From positions 186,001 to 250,000 of the forward strand of contig NZ_PHFJ01000004.1 of the NCBI RefSeq assembly GCF_003144535.1: a DNA stretch of 64,000 nucleotides. The letters run 5' to 3'. How positions within the stretch are numbered: position 1 is the stretch's first letter; each line of letters opens with the position of its first letter. Below the pieces are notes generated by a model, which had not been told where the DNA came from, searched no databases, and worked only from the letters and a program-made list of their open reading frames with translations. The position numbers were made by a program, and so were the translations under genes. The stretch comes from Proteus penneri. GTDB lineage: Bacteria; Pseudomonadota; Gammaproteobacteria; Enterobacterales; Enterobacteriaceae. Positions 29,553 to 42,790 of the stretch are shown here, in pieces.

Positions 29553-31016
29553 TTAATCCTCGCTGAAAGATGGCTGTAATTTTGTATCGGCTAAGCGACG
29601 CGCTATTTTACCAATATTTCCAGCACCTTGAACTAAAACAAGATCATTATCTGTTAATACACCCGCTAATATTGACGAAATATTAGACACATCAGAAACC
29701 CATATAGGATCGAGCTTCCCACGTTGGCGAATAGTTCTACAAAGTGAGCGACTATCGGCACCAGCAATTGGCGCTTCTCCAGCAGAATAAACATCTGTTA
29801 ATAATAAAATATCAACCTGATTGAGAACTGTGGCAAAGTCTTCATATAAATCACGAGTACGTGTATAGCGATGAGGTTGGAAAATCATCACTAGACGTTT
29901 ATCTGGCCATCCTGCTCTCGCTGCTTTAATCGTTGCATCAACTTCTGTTGGATGATGACCATAATCATCCACCAGCATCACTTCACCTTCTTGACCATTA
30001 ACATGCTCAAGCCCGTAGTTACCTAAGAAGTCGAAACGACGCCCAGTACCTTGGAAGCTAAGTAATGCGGCTAAAATATGTTCGTCAGCAATACCTTCTT
30101 CTGTCGCTACTGCAACTGCGGCTGTCGCATTCAAAGCGTTATGGCGACCAGGTGCATTTAATACAACTTGTAAATCAGGCATACCTTCACGAGAAATCGT
30201 GAAAAAGCCCTGAGCGCCTTTTTGTTCATAATGCGTAATACGAACATCCGCATCTTCACTAAAGCCATAAGTCGTAATATAGCGACCCACTTTAGGAATA
30301 ATTGAACGAATAACATCGTCATCCAAACACATCACTGCACGGCCATAGAATGGTAGATTGTGCAAAAAGGTAATAAACGTCTCTTTTAGATTGTCAAAAT
30401 TACCGTGATATGTGTCCATATGGTCTGCTTCGATATTGGTAACGACCGCAACCATGGGTTGTAAATGTAAAAATGATGCATCGCTTTCATCAGCTTCAGC
30501 AATTAAATAACGACTGCAACCTAAGCGAGCATGTGTGCCAGCCGATTTAACAAGCCCACCATTAACAAAAGTAGGATCTAAACCTGCTTGCGCATAAATA
30601 TTTGAAATCATTGCCGTTGTTGTAGTTTTGCCATGTGTTCCGGCAATCGCTACACCATGACGATAACGCATTAATTCAGCCAACATTTCAGCACGACGAA
30701 TAACAGGAATACGTGCTTCTCTTGCTGCAATAATCTCAGGGTTTTCAGCACTGATTGCTGTCGAAACCACAACAACACTTGCGCCACGAATATTTTCAGG
30801 GCGATGATTGAAATAGACTGTCGCGCCTAAGGCAACGAGCTGTTGTGTGACTACGTTTGGCGCTAAATCAGAACCGCTGATTTCATAGCCTTCGTTAGCC
30901 AACACTTCGGCAATTCCCCCCATACCAGCACCACCGATGCCGATAAAGTGAATATGCTTAACTTTTCTCATTTCAGGCACAAACGATCTTAATTTTGCCA
31001 GTTGTTGTGTATTCAC
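29553..31016 (-). CDS. murC: UDP-N-acetylmuramate--L-alanine ligase
   Basis: ATP-dependent ligase adding L-Ala to UDP-MurNAc, the first amino acid of the stem peptide. The nucleotide-binding GIGGAGMGG is at 26-34 and the Mur ligase P-loop GTHGKTTTT at 126-134. Length 487 (E. coli 491). It lies after murG with a 41-base gap. Confidence 0.98.
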   Translation of the reverse strand: MNTQQLAKLRSFVPEMRKVKHIHFIGIGGAGMGGIAEVLANEGYEISGSDLAPNVVTQQLVALGATVYFNHRPENIRGASVVVVSTAISAENPEIIAAREARIPVIRRAEMLAELMRYRHGVAIAGTHGKTTTTAMISNIYAQAGLDPTFVNGGLVKSAGTHARLGCSRYLIAEADESDASFLHLQPMVAVVTNIEADHMDTYHGNFDNLKETFITFLHNLPFYGRAVMCLDDDVIRSIIPKVGRYITTYGFSEDADVRITHYEQKGAQGFFTISREGMPDLQVVLNAPGRHNALNATAAVAVATEEGIADEHILAALLSFQGTGRRFDFLGNYGLEHVNGQEGEVMLVDDYGHHPTEVDATIKAARAGWPDKRLVMIFQPHRYTRTRDLYEDFATVLNQVDILLLTDVYSAGEAPIAGADSRSLCRTIRQRGKLDPIWVSDVSNISSILAGVLTDNDLVLVQGAGNIGKIARRLADTKLQPSFSED

Positions 31017-31057
31017 TATTTACTTCTTCACTCTAAGTTAATGGTTACAAGTTACGT

Positions 31058-32140
31058 TTATTTTTTTGCCACTTCGATTATTACATTTGCTACGCGCTCT
31101 GTGGCATCCGTAATCGCAACACTTTTTGCTTTTTCTGCCATCGCTAATAAGGTTTCTCTATCCCAATTTTTCAGGGTTTGTGCAATGACTTCTGGAGTTA
31201 AATCATTCTGTTCGATAATTCGAGCGGCACCCGCTTTTTCTAGCGGCAGTGCATTCCAATATTGCTGTCTATCTTTGTGCTGGAAAGGAACAAAAATAGC
31301 GGGTAATCCCGCTGCGGCAATTTCGCTAACCGTTAATGCGCCTGAACGACATACAACAACATCAGCCCATTGGTAAGCTTGCGCTATATCATCAATAAAT
31401 TCAGTAACTTTATATTCAGATTTAACTGAATTTTTTGCTAATTCGTTCTGATAGCGTGTTTTTGTATCACTTTCGCCACCTTTTCCTGCTTGATGCCAGA
31501 TTGTAACATGTTCACCGAGTAAACCTGCAACTATGGGTAAGGTGTGATTTAAAATTCTAGCGCCTTGGCTACCACCAATAATCAATACACGAACAGGCCC
31601 TGTTCTCTTATTTAATCGTACTGAAGGTGCTTCAAGTGCCAACACATCTTCACGAACAGGGTTTCCAACCACTGGTGCATTAGGAAATGCTCCCGGAAAA
31701 GCCTGTAATACGCGTTTCGCAATTTTCGATAGCCAGCGATTAGTTAATCCAGCGATACCATTTTGTTCATGTAAAATAACAGGTATCCCACACATCCAAG
31801 CCGCAACACCACCGGGACCTGAAACGTACCCACCCATACCAAGCACAGCATCGGGTTGATAGCGCTTCATGATGGCACGTGCTTGAAAAATAGCTTTAAT
31901 AATACGAATAGGTGCTGCGATTAACGCTTTAATACCTTTACCACGTAAACCTGAGATACGAATAAATTCAATTTCTATACCGTGTTTAGGGACTAAATCG
32001 GCTTCCATTCTATCCGCGGTTCCTAACCATCGGATTTCCCAACCTTGAGATTGTAGATAATGAGCAACAGCCAGTCCCGGGAATACATGCCCCCCAGTAC
32101 CACCAGCCATAACCATTAAACGGCGTCTACGTTCGCTCAT
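31058..32140 (-). CDS. murG: UDP-GlcNAc:undecaprenyl-PP-MurNAc-pentapeptide GlcNAc transferase
   Basis: Peripheral inner-membrane glycosyltransferase (GT28) that turns lipid I into lipid II. Glycine-rich loops GGTGGH (13-18) and GGSQGA (189-194) and the donor-binding HEQN segment are present. Length 360. Overlaps ftsW by four bases. Confidence 0.98.
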   Translation of the reverse strand: MSERRRRLMVMAGGTGGHVFPGLAVAHYLQSQGWEIRWLGTADRMEADLVPKHGIEIEFIRISGLRGKGIKALIAAPIRIIKAIFQARAIMKRYQPDAVLGMGGYVSGPGGVAAWMCGIPVILHEQNGIAGLTNRWLSKIAKRVLQAFPGAFPNAPVVGNPVREDVLALEAPSVRLNKRTGPVRVLIIGGSQGARILNHTLPIVAGLLGEHVTIWHQAGKGGESDTKTRYQNELAKNSVKSEYKVTEFIDDIAQAYQWADVVVCRSGALTVSEIAAAGLPAIFVPFQHKDRQQYWNALPLEKAGAARIIEQNDLTPEVIAQTLKNWDRETLLAMAEKAKSVAITDATERVANVIIEVAKK

Positions 32141-33330
32141 TTCGGGCTCCTTACAAACGCCTGAGCTCGTGCTAGACGTGTTTCATAATCAATTCGTAAT
32201 AACATCACGATGGCGGTTGACATAATAATTAAACTCGAACCACCGTAACTAATAAGAGGAAGGGTTAATCCCTTTGTTGGCAACATGCCTGCTGCTGCAC
32301 CTACATTGACCAATGATTGGAATGTAAACCAGATCCCAATAGAACAAGCTAAAAAGCCTGAAAAACGTTGTTCGAGGAGCAGCGCACGTCGTCCAATTTG
32401 CATCGCGCGAAAAGCGATGAAGAATACCATTAAAAGCACTAAAACCACACCGATATAACCAAGTTCTTCAGCAAGAATAGAGAAAATAAAGTCGGTATGC
32501 GCCTCAGGCAAATACTCTAGTTTTTGCACTGAGTTTCCTAAACCTTGTCCAAGTAAATCACCACGACCAAATGCCATTAAAGATTGTGTAAGCTGATAAC
32601 CACTACCAAATGGATCTTCCCAAGGTTCTAAGAAAGAAGTAATACGTCGAACACGGTAAGGTTCAACAATAATCAACATAACAACAGCAGCAATACCTGA
32701 GCCGATAATAGCTAAGAACTGCCAAATTTTAGCACCGGCTAAAAATAACAGCGCTAATGTTGTTACGAATAAAACCACAACGGTTCCTAAATCTGGTTGT
32801 AATAACAATAAAACAGCCAGTACTAACATCACCCCCATCGGCTTACAGAAACCCCAAAAGTTATTTCTAACCTCTTCAACTTTTCGGACTAAATAGCTCG
32901 ATAAATAGCAAAACAGTGCAAGTTTTGATAATTCAGCTGGCTGGAAATTTAATGGTCCCACAGCAATCCAACGTGAAGCACCATTAACTGAACTCCCGAC
33001 CCCCAATACCATCAATAAAAGTAGTATCGAACCAAACAACATTAAGCTGCTATAACGTTGCCAAATTGCCATTGGGATACGCATGGTAACTAACGCAATA
33101 AAAAATGCGACAACGATATAGATGCCATCACGTTTAGCAAATAAGAAAGGATCTTCTGCGAGACGTTGACCAACAGGCATCGAAGCCGATGTCACCATAA
33201 CAAAGCCGACAACCGCTAATCCGAAAGTAAACCAGAGCAAGGTGCGATCATACGGCACAAATGCTGTATTCTCAGTTTGATAACTGCCCACTAGCCACTG
33301 TTTTAATCTTCGCATTGCGAATATGCTCAT
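32137..33330 (-). CDS. ftsW: SEDS peptidoglycan polymerase FtsW
   Basis: Polytopic SEDS glycosyltransferase that works with FtsI to polymerise septal lipid II. The 397-residue protein has about ten membrane helices and SEDS signatures QPDLGT and [14 protein letters not shown]. It overlaps murG by four bases and shares one base with murD. Confidence 0.98.
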   Translation of the reverse strand: MSIFAMRRLKQWLVGSYQTENTAFVPYDRTLLWFTFGLAVVGFVMVTSASMPVGQRLAEDPFLFAKRDGIYIVVAFFIALVTMRIPMAIWQRYSSLMLFGSILLLLMVLGVGSSVNGASRWIAVGPLNFQPAELSKLALFCYLSSYLVRKVEEVRNNFWGFCKPMGVMLVLAVLLLLQPDLGTVVVLFVTTLALLFLAGAKIWQFLAIIGSGIAAVVMLIIVEPYRVRRITSFLEPWEDPFGSGYQLTQSLMAFGRGDLLGQGLGNSVQKLEYLPEAHTDFIFSILAEELGYIGVVLVLLMVFFIAFRAMQIGRRALLLEQRFSGFLACSIGIWFTFQSLVNVGAAAGMLPTKGLTLPLISYGGSSLIIMSTAIVMLLRIDYETRLARAQAFVRSPK

Positions 33331-34640
33331 CAGCCAAGCTCCCTTGCTAAACGTGCAAATTCATCACCACGCTGCTCAAAACATTTAAACTGATCTAAGC
33401 TTGCACATGCAGGAGAGAGCAACACCATATCACCTGATTTCACAGTAGGCGCTAAGGCTCGCATGGCTTCTTCCATTGTCACTGTTAATAAAGAGACATC
33501 AGGTCGTAGATTTGCCAATGCTTGTCCATCTTGTCCAAAACAGTACAGACGTATATTGTCGCCACTGATATAAGGCAATAAAGAAGTGAAGTCAGCCGAC
33601 TTCCCATCACCACCTAATAAAAGATGTAATGTACCTTCAACTTCAAGTCCACGTAATGCCGCTTCTGTACTTCCTACATTGGTGGCTTTCGAGTCATTTA
33701 TCCAACGTACATTTTGGTGTGAATAAACTAATTGAAAACGGTGAGCAAGACCGTGATATGTTTTCAGTACCTCGATTGTCGCTTTACGAGAAATACCCAC
33801 GGCATCAGCAAGTGCTAATGCCGCTAATGCATTGGTATAATTATGCTGTCCTGAAAGATACATCTCAGCCGTTGAAAGGACTTTTTCACCTTTCACTTTT
33901 AAAATGCGATTTATATTATCAAGCTGATAATCACCTTGCCCAACACCAAAACTAACACAACGATTATCTTTACCCGCTAAAGGTAACGTTAATGCATCAT
34001 CTTCGTTATAAACACAGGCTTTTGCGTTATCGTAGATACGCAATTTTGCTTCACGATATTGCTCTAATCCTAACGGATAGCGATTCATATGATCTTCGCT
34101 AATATTTAATACCGTTGCAGCTGCTGCTTTTAAGCTATAAGTCGTTTCTAGTTGAAAACTCGATAACTCTAATACATATAAATCATGAGGCTCAGTTAAT
34201 AAGGTCAGAGCTGGGACACCGATATTGCCACCGACTCCAACGCGAATACCATCCGCACTCGCCATTTCTCCTACCAGTGTTGTCACTGTGCTTTTACCAT
34301 TAGAGCCAGTAATCGCTACAATAGGTGCTTTGGCTTCACGGCAAAACAATTCGATATCACCAACAATTTCAACGCCATGATTTGCTGCTTCAACAAGCGC
34401 AGGTGTCGAAAGTGCAATCCCCGGACTTGAGATAATTAAATCGGCATCATTAAGCCATGCTTGATGAAAACTACCTGTATGATATTCAACGTCAGCAGGA
34501 AGCTTATCTAAGCCTCCTGGTTTTTGGCGTGTATCAATAACCTTAGGTGTAACACCTTGGCGGATAAAAAAGTCAACGCAAGAAAGGCCTGTTATTCCAA
34601 GCCCAACAACAACCACTTTTTTTCCCTGATAATTTGCCAT
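33330..34640 (-). CDS. murD: UDP-MurNAc-L-Ala--D-glutamate ligase
   Basis: Adds D-Glu to UDP-MurNAc-L-Ala in the cytoplasm. The Mur ligase P-loop GSNGKST is at 112-118. Length 436 (E. coli 438). One base separates it from mraY. Confidence 0.98.
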   Translation of the reverse strand: MANYQGKKVVVVGLGITGLSCVDFFIRQGVTPKVIDTRQKPGGLDKLPADVEYHTGSFHQAWLNDADLIISSPGIALSTPALVEAANHGVEIVGDIELFCREAKAPIVAITGSNGKSTVTTLVGEMASADGIRVGVGGNIGVPALTLLTEPHDLYVLELSSFQLETTYSLKAAAATVLNISEDHMNRYPLGLEQYREAKLRIYDNAKACVYNEDDALTLPLAGKDNRCVSFGVGQGDYQLDNINRILKVKGEKVLSTAEMYLSGQHNYTNALAALALADAVGISRKATIEVLKTYHGLAHRFQLVYSHQNVRWINDSKATNVGSTEAALRGLEVEGTLHLLLGGDGKSADFTSLLPYISGDNIRLYCFGQDGQALANLRPDVSLLTVTMEEAMRALAPTVKSGDMVLLSPACASLDQFKCFEQRGDEFARLARELG

Positions 34641-34641
34641 C

Positions 34642-35724
34642 TTAACGTACCTTTAATGTCGCCAGACCAATAAGCACTAACATCAGTGAGATGATCCAGA
34701 AACGGACAATAACACGAGGTTCAGGCCAGCCTTTTAATTCATAATGGTGATGAATTGGGGCCATACGGAAAATACGTTGACCGCGCAACTTAAATGAGCC
34801 AACTTGTAAAATTACGGAAAGTGTTTCAACAACAAACACCCCACCCATAATGACTAATAGGAATTCTTGACGTAATAACACCGCAATCGTTCCTAATGCA
34901 CCACCTAATGCAAGAGAGCCTACATCCCCCATAAAAACTTGAGCTGGGTAAGTATTAAACCAAAGGAAACCTAAACCCGCACCGACGATAGCAGTACAGA
35001 CAATCACCAATTCACCCGCATGCATCAAGTAAGGAATTTTTAAATAGCTTGCAAAATTAACATTACCAGTCGCCCATGCAACTAATGCAAAACCCGCGGC
35101 AACAAAAACTGTTGGCATAATAGCTAAACCATCTAAACCATCGGTTAAGTTAACTGCATTACTGGTCCCAACAATGACGAAATAAGCCAGTAAGATATAA
35201 AGCATCCCCAATTGAGGCATGACATCTTTAAAGAATGGCACGACCAGCTGTGTTGCTGGCGTATCTTTGCCAATGGCATACATACTAAATGCAACAACAA
35301 GCGCTAATACGGATTGCCAGAAATATTTCCAACGTGCGATTAAGCCTTTGGTATCTTTACGAACAACTTTGCGATAATCATCAACAAAGCCAATCACACC
35401 ATAGCCAATTAAAACCAGTAATACACACCAAACATAAGGGTTATCTAACCTTGCCCATAATAGTGTAGAGATGGAAATAGAGAACAGGATCATAATCCCG
35501 CCCATTGTTGGTGTACCACGTTTGCTAAAATGCGACTCAGGGCCTTCACTACGAACCACTTGTCCAATTTGCATTTTTTGTAACCATGCGATGAGATGAG
35601 GCCCCATCCACAACGCAATAATTAATGCCGTCAATAAACCAACAATTGCCCTGAATGTCAGATAAGAAAACACATTAAAAAATGTATGGTATTTAACCAA
35701 ATATTCAGCTAGCCAAACTAACAT
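34642..35724 (-). CDS. mraY: Phospho-MurNAc-pentapeptide transferase MraY
   Basis: Integral membrane enzyme that joins the soluble precursor to undecaprenyl phosphate, giving lipid I. It has 360 residues and ten predicted helices, with the Asp-rich FVDDYRK and [10 protein letters not shown] motifs and the HHH-type loop (APIHHHYE). Overlaps murF by seven bases. Confidence 0.98.
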   Translation of the reverse strand: MLVWLAEYLVKYHTFFNVFSYLTFRAIVGLLTALIIALWMGPHLIAWLQKMQIGQVVRSEGPESHFSKRGTPTMGGIMILFSISISTLLWARLDNPYVWCVLLVLIGYGVIGFVDDYRKVVRKDTKGLIARWKYFWQSVLALVVAFSMYAIGKDTPATQLVVPFFKDVMPQLGMLYILLAYFVIVGTSNAVNLTDGLDGLAIMPTVFVAAGFALVAWATGNVNFASYLKIPYLMHAGELVIVCTAIVGAGLGFLWFNTYPAQVFMGDVGSLALGGALGTIAVLLRQEFLLVIMGGVFVVETLSVILQVGSFKLRGQRIFRMAPIHHHYELKGWPEPRVIVRFWIISLMLVLIGLATLKVR

Positions 35725-37100
35725 TCAAAGCACTCCTTTAATGCGTTCACGATATCTTCCATCGCGGAGCTTCGTGAACCTTTTACTAAAACTGAAACAA
35801 CATCATGCTGCTGTAATAATGGAATTAATTGAGCAAGTAAGTCGGCTTTAAATGCAAAATGCTGACCACCTTGATTTTCATCACTAATGAAATGGCTGTG
35901 CTCCCCAACAGTAAGGACGCTATCAATCCCTGCATTGTGAGCAAAACGCCCCACATCACGGTGACATTTCTCTGAGTCTTTACCTAGCTCAGCCATATCT
36001 CCCGCAACAAAAATCTTATATCCTGGCAATTGAGATAAAACTTGTAAGCCAGCAATCATCGAGCCATCATTCGCATTATAAGTATCATCTAACACCATTT
36101 TCCCTGTGGTTAACTCCACAGGGTACAATCTTCCTGGTACTGCTTTTAATGTCGATAAACCAAGGCGAATATCTTCAAGTGTTGCCCCAGCAGATAACGC
36201 AAGTGCGCTTGCAGCCAAAGCATTCGCGATATTATGACGCCCCGGTAACGGAAGCGTGACTTCAACACAACCTTCCGGTGTGTGTAAGGTGAAGTTTGTG
36301 ATAAATTGCTTAACTGCGATCTCGGTAGGATAAAAATCTGCGTTGCGTTGTGCAGATAAAGAGAACGACCATTTTGTTTGGCGTGCATTTAAATGATGTT
36401 CCCACAGAGGTAAGTCATTACTATCAAGATTAATAATGGCTGTGCCTTGCTCTTTTAAATGCGTAAAGATTTCACCTTTTGCCTGAGCAATTCCTTCCAG
36501 TGAGCCGAAACCTTCGATATGTGCAGAAAATAGGTTATTTACCAACGCACTATCTGGTTTCACCATATTTACGGTATAGGCAATTTCACCAATATGGTTT
36601 GCACCTAATTCAATAACCGCAAAACGGTGTTCAGGAGCTAAACGAAAAAGTGTTAAAGGCACACCAATATCATTATTTAAATTGCCATGGGTATATAAGG
36701 TTTCACCGCAATGACGCAAAATAGATGCGGTCATCTCTTTAACAGACGTTTTTCCGGAAGATCCCGTCAGCGCAACAATCTTGGCGTGGCTAAGCGAACG
36801 AATATGTGCAGCAATCTCCCCCATTGCTAGATGTGTATCTTTTACAATGAGTTGCGGACAATCAACATCAATTTCACGATTAACTAAAACCGCAACAGAT
36901 CCCTTTTCTTTTACATCAGCAATAAAGTCATGAGCATCAAAACGCTCACCAGCTAATGCAATAAACAAACAATCTTCATCAATTTTACGGCTATCAGTTG
37001 AAATCGATTTGATAATAAGTTGGTCTGCTTGGTTTTGAGCGATATTGCTCAATTTACCTTTGGTAATTTGTACAATATTTCCTAAAGATAGAGGGATCAC
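35718..37100 (-). CDS. murF: UDP-MurNAc-tripeptide--D-Ala-D-Ala ligase
   Basis: Adds the D-Ala-D-Ala dipeptide to complete the pentapeptide. P-loop GSSGKTS at 113-119; length 460 (E. coli 452). It overlaps murE by four bases. The dipeptide must come from a D-Ala-D-Ala ligase coded elsewhere, because ddlB is not in this cluster. Confidence 0.98.
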   Translation of the reverse strand: MIPLSLGNIVQITKGKLSNIAQNQADQLIIKSISTDSRKIDEDCLFIALAGERFDAHDFIADVKEKGSVAVLVNREIDVDCPQLIVKDTHLAMGEIAAHIRSLSHAKIVALTGSSGKTSVKEMTASILRHCGETLYTHGNLNNDIGVPLTLFRLAPEHRFAVIELGANHIGEIAYTVNMVKPDSALVNNLFSAHIEGFGSLEGIAQAKGEIFTHLKEQGTAIINLDSNDLPLWEHHLNARQTKWSFSLSAQRNADFYPTEIAVKQFITNFTLHTPEGCVEVTLPLPGRHNIANALAASALALSAGATLEDIRLGLSTLKAVPGRLYPVELTTGKMVLDDTYNANDGSMIAGLQVLSQLPGYKIFVAGDMAELGKDSEKCHRDVGRFAHNAGIDSVLTVGEHSHFISDENQGGQHFAFKADLLAQLIPLLQQHDVVSVLVKGSRSSAMEDIVNALKECFEC

Positions 37101-38584
37101 GCTATCACCCCCAATAACCGAGCAACGGTTAATCTATCTGAATAATCAAGGCGACGTGAGCCAACCAACTGATAATCTTCATGTCCTTTACCTGCAACTA
37201 AAATCATATCATTGGTATCCGCTTGCATAATCACGTTAGTGACCGCTTCTGCTCGGCCTTCAATAGCTATCGCACGACCAGAGTCCATTAAACCCGAAAG
37301 AATATCTTGAATAATGGCTTGTGGCTCTTCACTACGTGGATTGTCATCAGTGATAACAACTTTGTCAGCCAGCTCTTCTGCGACTGCCCCCATTAGTGGG
37401 CGCTTACCTTTGTCTCTATCTCCACCACAACCAAATACACACCACAATTTGCCTGTACAGTGTAAACGAGCAGCTTGAAGTGCTTTCTCTAAAGCATCTG
37501 GAGTATGGGCATAATCGACAATAACTGTAGGGCGATTATTCGCGCTAAATACTTCCATACGACCGCAAACAGGTGTCAATGAAGATGAAGCATTTATCAC
37601 CGCATTTAATGGGTATCCTAATGCCAATAATGTCGCTAAAGCACATAAAAGATTACTGACATTAAAAGCGCCCATAAGTGGGCTTTCAATTATCCCTTCA
37701 CCCCAACTAGAACTAAAGTGGATCGTTGCGCCCGCATCATGATAATTAATACGAGTTGTTTTAACAAAACGACCTTGCCAGTTTTGTGGCAAGGTGTTCT
37801 CCATTGTCACAGCAACAGCGTCAGGTAAACGAGATAACCATTTTTGACCAACGGCATCATCCGCATTAATAATTTTTTCACCACTATGATGAGTGGAAAA
37901 GAGTAACCATTTTGCTTCTTCGTAATTAGCCATATCACCATGATAATCAAGATGATCACGGCTTAAATTCGTAAATACACTCGCCACAAAAGGCAACGCA
38001 CTGACACGACCTTGAACTAAACCATGAGAAGAAACTTCCATAGCTGTCAATGTCGCGCCTTGATTTAATAATTGCTGTAACTCTAATTGAATATCAACCG
38101 CAGAGCCTGTGGTGTTCATCGCAGGAACAACATGATCTAAAAGCCCGTTACCAACGGTTCCCATCACAGCACTTATTTCACCTAAACCTTGCGCCCACTG
38201 TGCTAACAATTGTGTTGTTGTCGTTTTTCCATTAGTCCCAGTAACACCTATCAGCTTCAGCTTTTCCGCGGGTTGATGATAAAAATGTCCCGCTAACTTT
38301 GATAACTTGGCATTAAGATTATCAATATAAATAATTGGAATACCGTGGCTTTCACGGATTTCACCATGCGTTGCAACATCTTGTGCTTCCGCTAATACTG
38401 CTGAAACACCTTGAGCAATTGCTTGAGGAATATAGCGTCTACCATCAGTTTCATGACCTTTAATGGCGATAAAAAGATCACCACTCGCCGCTTTTCGGCT
38501 ATCGAGTGTCATGTCTTTGAGCATCAATGATGGTGCTTGTATCCCGAGTGCCCCTAATAGGTCACTTAAGTTAGGATCGGCCAC
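37097..38584 (-). CDS. murE: UDP-MurNAc-L-Ala-D-Glu--meso-diaminopimelate ligase
   Basis: Adds meso-diaminopimelate as third residue of the stem peptide. P-loop TGTNGKTT at 115-122; the DNPR motif at 414-417 marks specificity for diaminopimelate rather than lysine. Length 495. Its start overlaps the end of ftsI by 14 bases. Confidence 0.98.
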   Translation of the reverse strand: MADPNLSDLLGALGIQAPSLMLKDMTLDSRKAASGDLFIAIKGHETDGRRYIPQAIAQGVSAVLAEAQDVATHGEIRESHGIPIIYIDNLNAKLSKLAGHFYHQPAEKLKLIGVTGTNGKTTTTQLLAQWAQGLGEISAVMGTVGNGLLDHVVPAMNTTGSAVDIQLELQQLLNQGATLTAMEVSSHGLVQGRVSALPFVASVFTNLSRDHLDYHGDMANYEEAKWLLFSTHHSGEKIINADDAVGQKWLSRLPDAVAVTMENTLPQNWQGRFVKTTRINYHDAGATIHFSSSWGEGIIESPLMGAFNVSNLLCALATLLALGYPLNAVINASSSLTPVCGRMEVFSANNRPTVIVDYAHTPDALEKALQAARLHCTGKLWCVFGCGGDRDKGKRPLMGAVAEELADKVVITDDNPRSEEPQAIIQDILSGLMDSGRAIAIEGRAEAVTNVIMQADTNDMILVAGKGHEDYQLVGSRRLDYSDRLTVARLLGVIA

Positions 38585-40367
38585 TTGTATCCTCTTCTTT
38601 TTTAATTACAAATTCATTTTTATCGTCTGGCGTCAATGCATCAGGTTCTACGTTCATTGTGCGTAAAACTGCGCCCATGATTGAGCCAAACACCGGTGCG
38701 GATACTGCGCCCCCATAATACTTACCAGCTTTAGGTTCATTGATTATCACAACCAACGCAAAGCGAGGGCGACTTGCAGGCGCAACACCCGCTGCATAAG
38801 AGATATATTGATTGATATATTTTCCGTCTGGCCCTACTTTTTTCGCCGTACCTGTTTTAATCGCGATGCGATACCCTTTAATAGCCGCACTTACACCGCC
38901 ACCACCAGGCAATGCAACACTTTCCATCATATGCACGACAGTTTTCATTACTGGCTCAGGAAATACGCGCGTTCCAGGTACAGGAGGGTCAACTTTAGTA
39001 ATAGAGAGTGGACGGTAAATACCAAAACTACCAATCGTTGCATAGACACGCGCTAATTGTAACGGTGTTACCATTAGCCCATATCCGAATGAGAAGGTGG
39101 CCCTTTCAAGATCGGACCACCGTTGTTTTTTTATTGGAAATATGCCACTACTTTCACCAACTAGCCCCAAGTTAGTTGGTTTGCCTAATCCAAACCGTGA
39201 ATAAACATCCACAAGTTCAGATGCAGGCATCGCTAACGCTAGTCGTGAAACACCAACGTTACTCGATTTTTGTAATATTCCTGTTATCGTTAGCTCATTA
39301 TATCGCCCTACATCTTTGATTTGATGTCCGCTAATACGATAAGGAACAGTATTAATAACACTATTTTCTTGAATGATATGATTATGAAGTGCACTCATCA
39401 CAACCATCGGTTTTACAGTGGAACCAGGTTCAAAAATATCGGTAATAGCACGATTACGCATCGCATCTTTAGGTGTACCCGTTAGATTATTTGGGTTATA
39501 CGACGGACTGTTAGCCATCGCCAGCACTTCACCGGTATTTACATCAACTAAGACAGCGGTTCCTGATTCAGCTTTATTCTTAATAACCGCATTAGTTAAT
39601 TCACGATAAACGACAGATTGCAAACGTTCATCAATACTTAACATCAGATTATGAGCTGCTTGGCTGTCTGTTTGAGCGATATTTTCAATAACACGATTAA
39701 AACCATCTTTACGAACAACACGCTCACCAGGGGCACCTGTCAGCCACTGGTTAAAACTTTTTTCAACCCCTTCAATACCATCACCATCAATATTTGTTAC
39801 ACCGATGATGTGAGCGGTTACTTCACCTGATGGATAATAGCGTTTTGACTCTTGGCGCATATTAATCCCAGTGATTTTTAGCTTACTAATATAATCACTA
39901 ATTTCAGGATTAACTTGTCGAGCTAAATAGATAAAACGAGCAGAAGGTGTTGCGACAATTTTTTGCTCGATTTGATTCACCGGCATTTTCAATGCATCAG
40001 CAAGTGCTAACCAACGAGAGTCAGTCATATCAGGATTAGCATCTAATACAACTTTAGGATCTGCCCAAATAGCGAAAACAGGTACGCTAACGGCAAGAGG
40101 TCTGCCCATTCTATCGCTGATCATACCTCTTGCTGTTGGGACTTTTTGCACACGTAGAGAACGCATATCCCCTTCACGAATAAGGGGATCTGGATTAATA
40201 ATCTGTAAATAGGCAACACGGATTAATAGCGCGACTAAAGCGATACCAATACCACCGCAAAGCAACGCAAAACGCCAACTCACAAATCCTGTTTTTTCTT
40301 CAGGCTTGCGTAGTTTGGCATTTGACTTTGTTTTTGCTTTCGCTTTTGCCGAACGTGAAAATTTCAT
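38571..40367 (-). CDS. ftsI: Septal transpeptidase FtsI (PBP3)
   Basis: Class B penicillin-binding protein that crosslinks septal peptidoglycan. It has a basic cytoplasmic tail, one membrane helix (about 32-53), a pedestal domain, and a transpeptidase domain with STVK (316-319, Ser316 nucleophile), SSN (368-370) and KTG (504-506). Length 598 (E. coli 588), the difference mostly in the lysine-rich N terminus. It lies between ftsL and murE. Confidence 0.98.
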   Translation of the reverse strand: MKFSRSAKAKAKTKSNAKLRKPEEKTGFVSWRFALLCGGIGIALVALLIRVAYLQIINPDPLIREGDMRSLRVQKVPTARGMISDRMGRPLAVSVPVFAIWADPKVVLDANPDMTDSRWLALADALKMPVNQIEQKIVATPSARFIYLARQVNPEISDYISKLKITGINMRQESKRYYPSGEVTAHIIGVTNIDGDGIEGVEKSFNQWLTGAPGERVVRKDGFNRVIENIAQTDSQAAHNLMLSIDERLQSVVYRELTNAVIKNKAESGTAVLVDVNTGEVLAMANSPSYNPNNLTGTPKDAMRNRAITDIFEPGSTVKPMVVMSALHNHIIQENSVINTVPYRISGHQIKDVGRYNELTITGILQKSSNVGVSRLALAMPASELVDVYSRFGLGKPTNLGLVGESSGIFPIKKQRWSDLERATFSFGYGLMVTPLQLARVYATIGSFGIYRPLSITKVDPPVPGTRVFPEPVMKTVVHMMESVALPGGGGVSAAIKGYRIAIKTGTAKKVGPDGKYINQYISYAAGVAPASRPRFALVVIINEPKAGKYYGGAVSAPVFGSIMGAVLRTMNVEPDALTPDDKNEFVIKKEEDTSGRS

Positions 40368-40377
40368 ACTTGCCTTA

Positions 40378-40695
40378 TTATTTAGTCACCACGATGTTCT
40401 CTTTTGTTGGGTCAACATGGATCATCCCCAAGCTATCACTGGAAAAACGTTCAACTCGGCTATGATCTGCCAGCGCATTTTCTTCAAGAATGAGATTGCG
40501 CCATTCGATCTCCAATACGTTTTTCTCCAGCACTAAACGCTCTTTCTCTGCTGTCAATAAACGTGTTTTATGTGCTGTTGTTACAACATAAATCGCAGAA
40601 ATAATCACAGCGATCAGTAAAAATACAGGTAATTTGCCATGACGCAGTAAATCCTGCCCTATAACTCTCGGTAGTGAATGTCGTTCGGTAGACAT
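40378..40695 (-). CDS. ftsL: Cell division protein FtsL
   Basis: Small bitopic protein of the FtsQLB complex that activates FtsWI. A membrane helix (about 21-42) is followed by a periplasmic leucine-zipper-like coiled coil (about 43-95). 105 residues. It directly follows rsmH with no gap. Confidence 0.95.
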   Translation of the reverse strand: MSTERHSLPRVIGQDLLRHGKLPVFLLIAVIISAIYVVTTAHKTRLLTAEKERLVLEKNVLEIEWRNLILEENALADHSRVERFSSDSLGMIHVDPTKENIVVTK

Positions 40696-41643
40696 TTATT
40701 CCTCAATACGTTGTGCTACACGTAATACAGAGCTTCGTGCCCGTGGATTTTCTTCAACTTCTACCCCTGTCGGTTTCATCTTGTGAATACTTGATAAGCG
40801 AGCACTTCCTAACTCTTTTATCTGCGCTTCTGTGAGAGGAATACCCGCAGGGACAACAGGCCCCTTGCTCTCATCTCGAATAAAACGCTTCACCAATCTG
40901 TCTTCTAACGAATGAAAACTAATTACTGACAAACGTCCTTCAGGTGCTAAAACAGAAACCGCACCTTTTAATGCTTTTTCAATTTCATCTAATTCACTAT
41001 TAATATAGATGCGAATTGCCTGAAAACTTCGTGTTGCTGGGTGTTTATGTCGCTCTTTTACCGGGCTTGCATCACTAATTAAATCAGCCAATTGCTTGGT
41101 TCTAGTCAAAGGCTCTTCTGTTTTATTACGTGCAACAATGGCACGAGCGATACGCTTAGCAAAACGCTCTTCACCAAACGTTTTTAATACCCATGTAATG
41201 TCGTCTTCTTCTGCTGTCATTAGCCATTGCGCAGCAGATTGTCCTGAAGTGGGATCCATACGCATATCAAGTGGCCCATCTCGCATAAAAGAAAAACCAC
41301 GTTCAGGATCATCAAGCTGAGGTGAAGAAACGCCTAAATCCAGCAAAACACCATCAATCTTCCCAACTAAACCTAACTCATTGACATACTGTTCAATATT
41401 TGAAAAAGGCCCATGAACAATAGAGAATCGTGCATCATCAATTTCATTCGCAACTGCTATAGCTTGAGGATCTCTGTCTATCGCAATCAATCGTCCTTGT
41501 TCCCCTAATTGCGATAAAATTAGACGCGAGTGACCTCCACGACCAAATGTTCCATCGATATAGATACCTGAAGGCTTAATATTCAACCCATTCACTGCTT
41601 CATCCAGTAATACACTGGTATGACTAAAATTATTTGTTGTCAT
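40696..41643 (-). CDS. rsmH: 16S rRNA (cytosine-1402-N4)-methyltransferase
   Basis: Methylates N4 of C1402 in 16S rRNA. The S-adenosylmethionine loop GTFGRGGHS lies at 31-39. Length 315 (E. coli 313). It follows mraZ by three bases in the conserved order at the head of the dcw cluster. Confidence 0.98.
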   Translation of the reverse strand: MTTNNFSHTSVLLDEAVNGLNIKPSGIYIDGTFGRGGHSRLILSQLGEQGRLIAIDRDPQAIAVANEIDDARFSIVHGPFSNIEQYVNELGLVGKIDGVLLDLGVSSPQLDDPERGFSFMRDGPLDMRMDPTSGQSAAQWLMTAEEDDITWVLKTFGEERFAKRIARAIVARNKTEEPLTRTKQLADLISDASPVKERHKHPATRSFQAIRIYINSELDEIEKALKGAVSVLAPEGRLSVISFHSLEDRLVKRFIRDESKGPVVPAGIPLTEAQIKELGSARLSSIHKMKPTGVEVEENPRARSSVLRVAQRIEE

Positions 41644-41646
41644 TAT

Positions 41647-42105
41647 TTAAAGTGATAAATCCAATAGTCGTGTCGATAACGGTTCCTGTGAGGTTTGCTC
41701 GGCTACAATGTCTTTTTCGATCTGTTTGTACCAGATCTGTTCATCCCACAATTCAAATTTATTGAATTGACCGACTAACATGACCTCTTTTGTTAACCCC
41801 GCATGCTGTCTTAGCGTACTAGCTAACAAAAGACGTCCTGCGCTATCCATTTGGCATTCGCTGGCGTGACCTAATAACAAACGTTGAACTCGACGTTCCG
41901 CAGGGTTCATGGAGGACAAAGCCGCTAATTTTAACTCAATCTTTTCCCATTCTGGAAGGGTATATAGCAATAAACATGGCTGGTTGAGATCAATGGTACA
42001 AACCATTTGACCTTCAGAAATCTCACTCAGCGTTGTTCGATAACGGGAAGGAACTGTTATTCGCCCTTTGCTGTCAAGATTAACGAGTGTTGCTCCACGA
42101 AACAT
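41647..42105 (-). CDS. mraZ: Transcriptional regulator MraZ
   Basis: Ring-forming DNA-binding protein with two AbrB-like domains that represses the dcw promoter. Start at 42105 ([15 protein letters not shown]) gives 152 residues, as in E. coli; a start two codons upstream adds only Met-Arg. Both DSKGR-like motifs are seen ([23 protein letters not shown]). Its own binding repeats lie just upstream. Confidence 0.97.
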   Translation of the reverse strand: MFRGATLVNLDSKGRITVPSRYRTTLSEISEGQMVCTIDLNQPCLLLYTLPEWEKIELKLAALSSMNPAERRVQRLLLGHASECQMDSAGRLLLASTLRQHAGLTKEVMLVGQFNKFELWDEQIWYKQIEKDIVAEQTSQEPLSTRLLDLSL

Positions 42106-42130
42106 CCTCATTACCCCCAGCGTTATAATT

Positions 42131-42160
42131 TACACCACATTATCCCACAAATCCCCACAA
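42131..42160 (-). promoter_or_regulatory. MraZ-binding repeats
   Basis: Read on the minus strand there are three direct repeats with a ten-base period, TTGTGGGGAT, TTGTGGGATA and ATGTGGTGTA. Each holds the TGGGN-type core bound by MraZ (the third is TGGTG). They lie between the promoter and the mraZ start, as in E. coli, and imply autorepression of the dcw cluster. Confidence 0.88.
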
Positions 42161-42164
42161 ATAG

Positions 42165-42194
42165 AGTTTACGGATGGTATGAAAACGTTGTCAA
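42165..42194 (-). promoter_or_regulatory. dcw cluster promoter (Pmra)
   Basis: On the minus strand a perfect -35 TTGACA (42194-42189) is followed after 18 bases by TAAACT (42170-42165). The start of transcription would fall at the first MraZ repeat. Confidence 0.75.
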
Positions 42195-42717
42195 GCCGGA
42201 TATAGGAAGCTTTATTTATATTTACAGTAAATTGATAAGCACACAGAAATGTTCAAATGATCGACAAAAAGAAAAAGGGGAATATTAACACTATGATTAA
42301 TAGAGGTTATTTTTTAAATTCTATAAACAATCACGAAAAGTAATTATTTATAGCGATTACAAGCAAGAAAACCAGATAAAGAAATCATAATAAGTAAATC
42401 ATGATTTTTATGATAAAAAACTAATTTATTGCAGTTCATTTACCTTTAGCCAACATAATAATTTGGGGCCGCTTTTATATAAGCAATAATAGCAAGACAA
42501 GAAAAAAATAATTCAATATCATAAAGATAGTTATTTATTTTTTTCTTAAGTTTTTCAAAATAAAATTAATTACTCATTAAATTTAAGCAGTACCACTTAT
42601 AGATATGTCAAAATTTAATCTACTAACCTAGTAAAATTCGAAAAATAGTAAAAAGATGCTTAAGATTAATCTCAAATTTAATATTCTCTAAGCAATTCGA
42701 CATTCTTAAATCCAATA
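42195..42717. other. AT-rich gap between cra and mraZ
   Basis: About 520 bases with very low GC and no supported gene. Apart from the Pmra promoter at its left edge and the cra terminator at its right, nothing was recognised. Confidence 0.6.
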
Positions 42718-42755
42718 ACTCATCCCCGCTTTAATTTAATTAAACGGGGATGAGT
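42718..42755 (-). terminator. cra terminator hairpin
   Basis: Perfect 11-base arms ACTCATCCCCG and CGGGGATGAGT around a 16-base AT-rich loop lie 36 bases after the cra stop codon. The following T run is poor (ATTGGATTT). Confidence 0.6.
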
Positions 42756-42790
42756 ATAAATGTAGATAATTACCAACAAAGTGAGAGCAA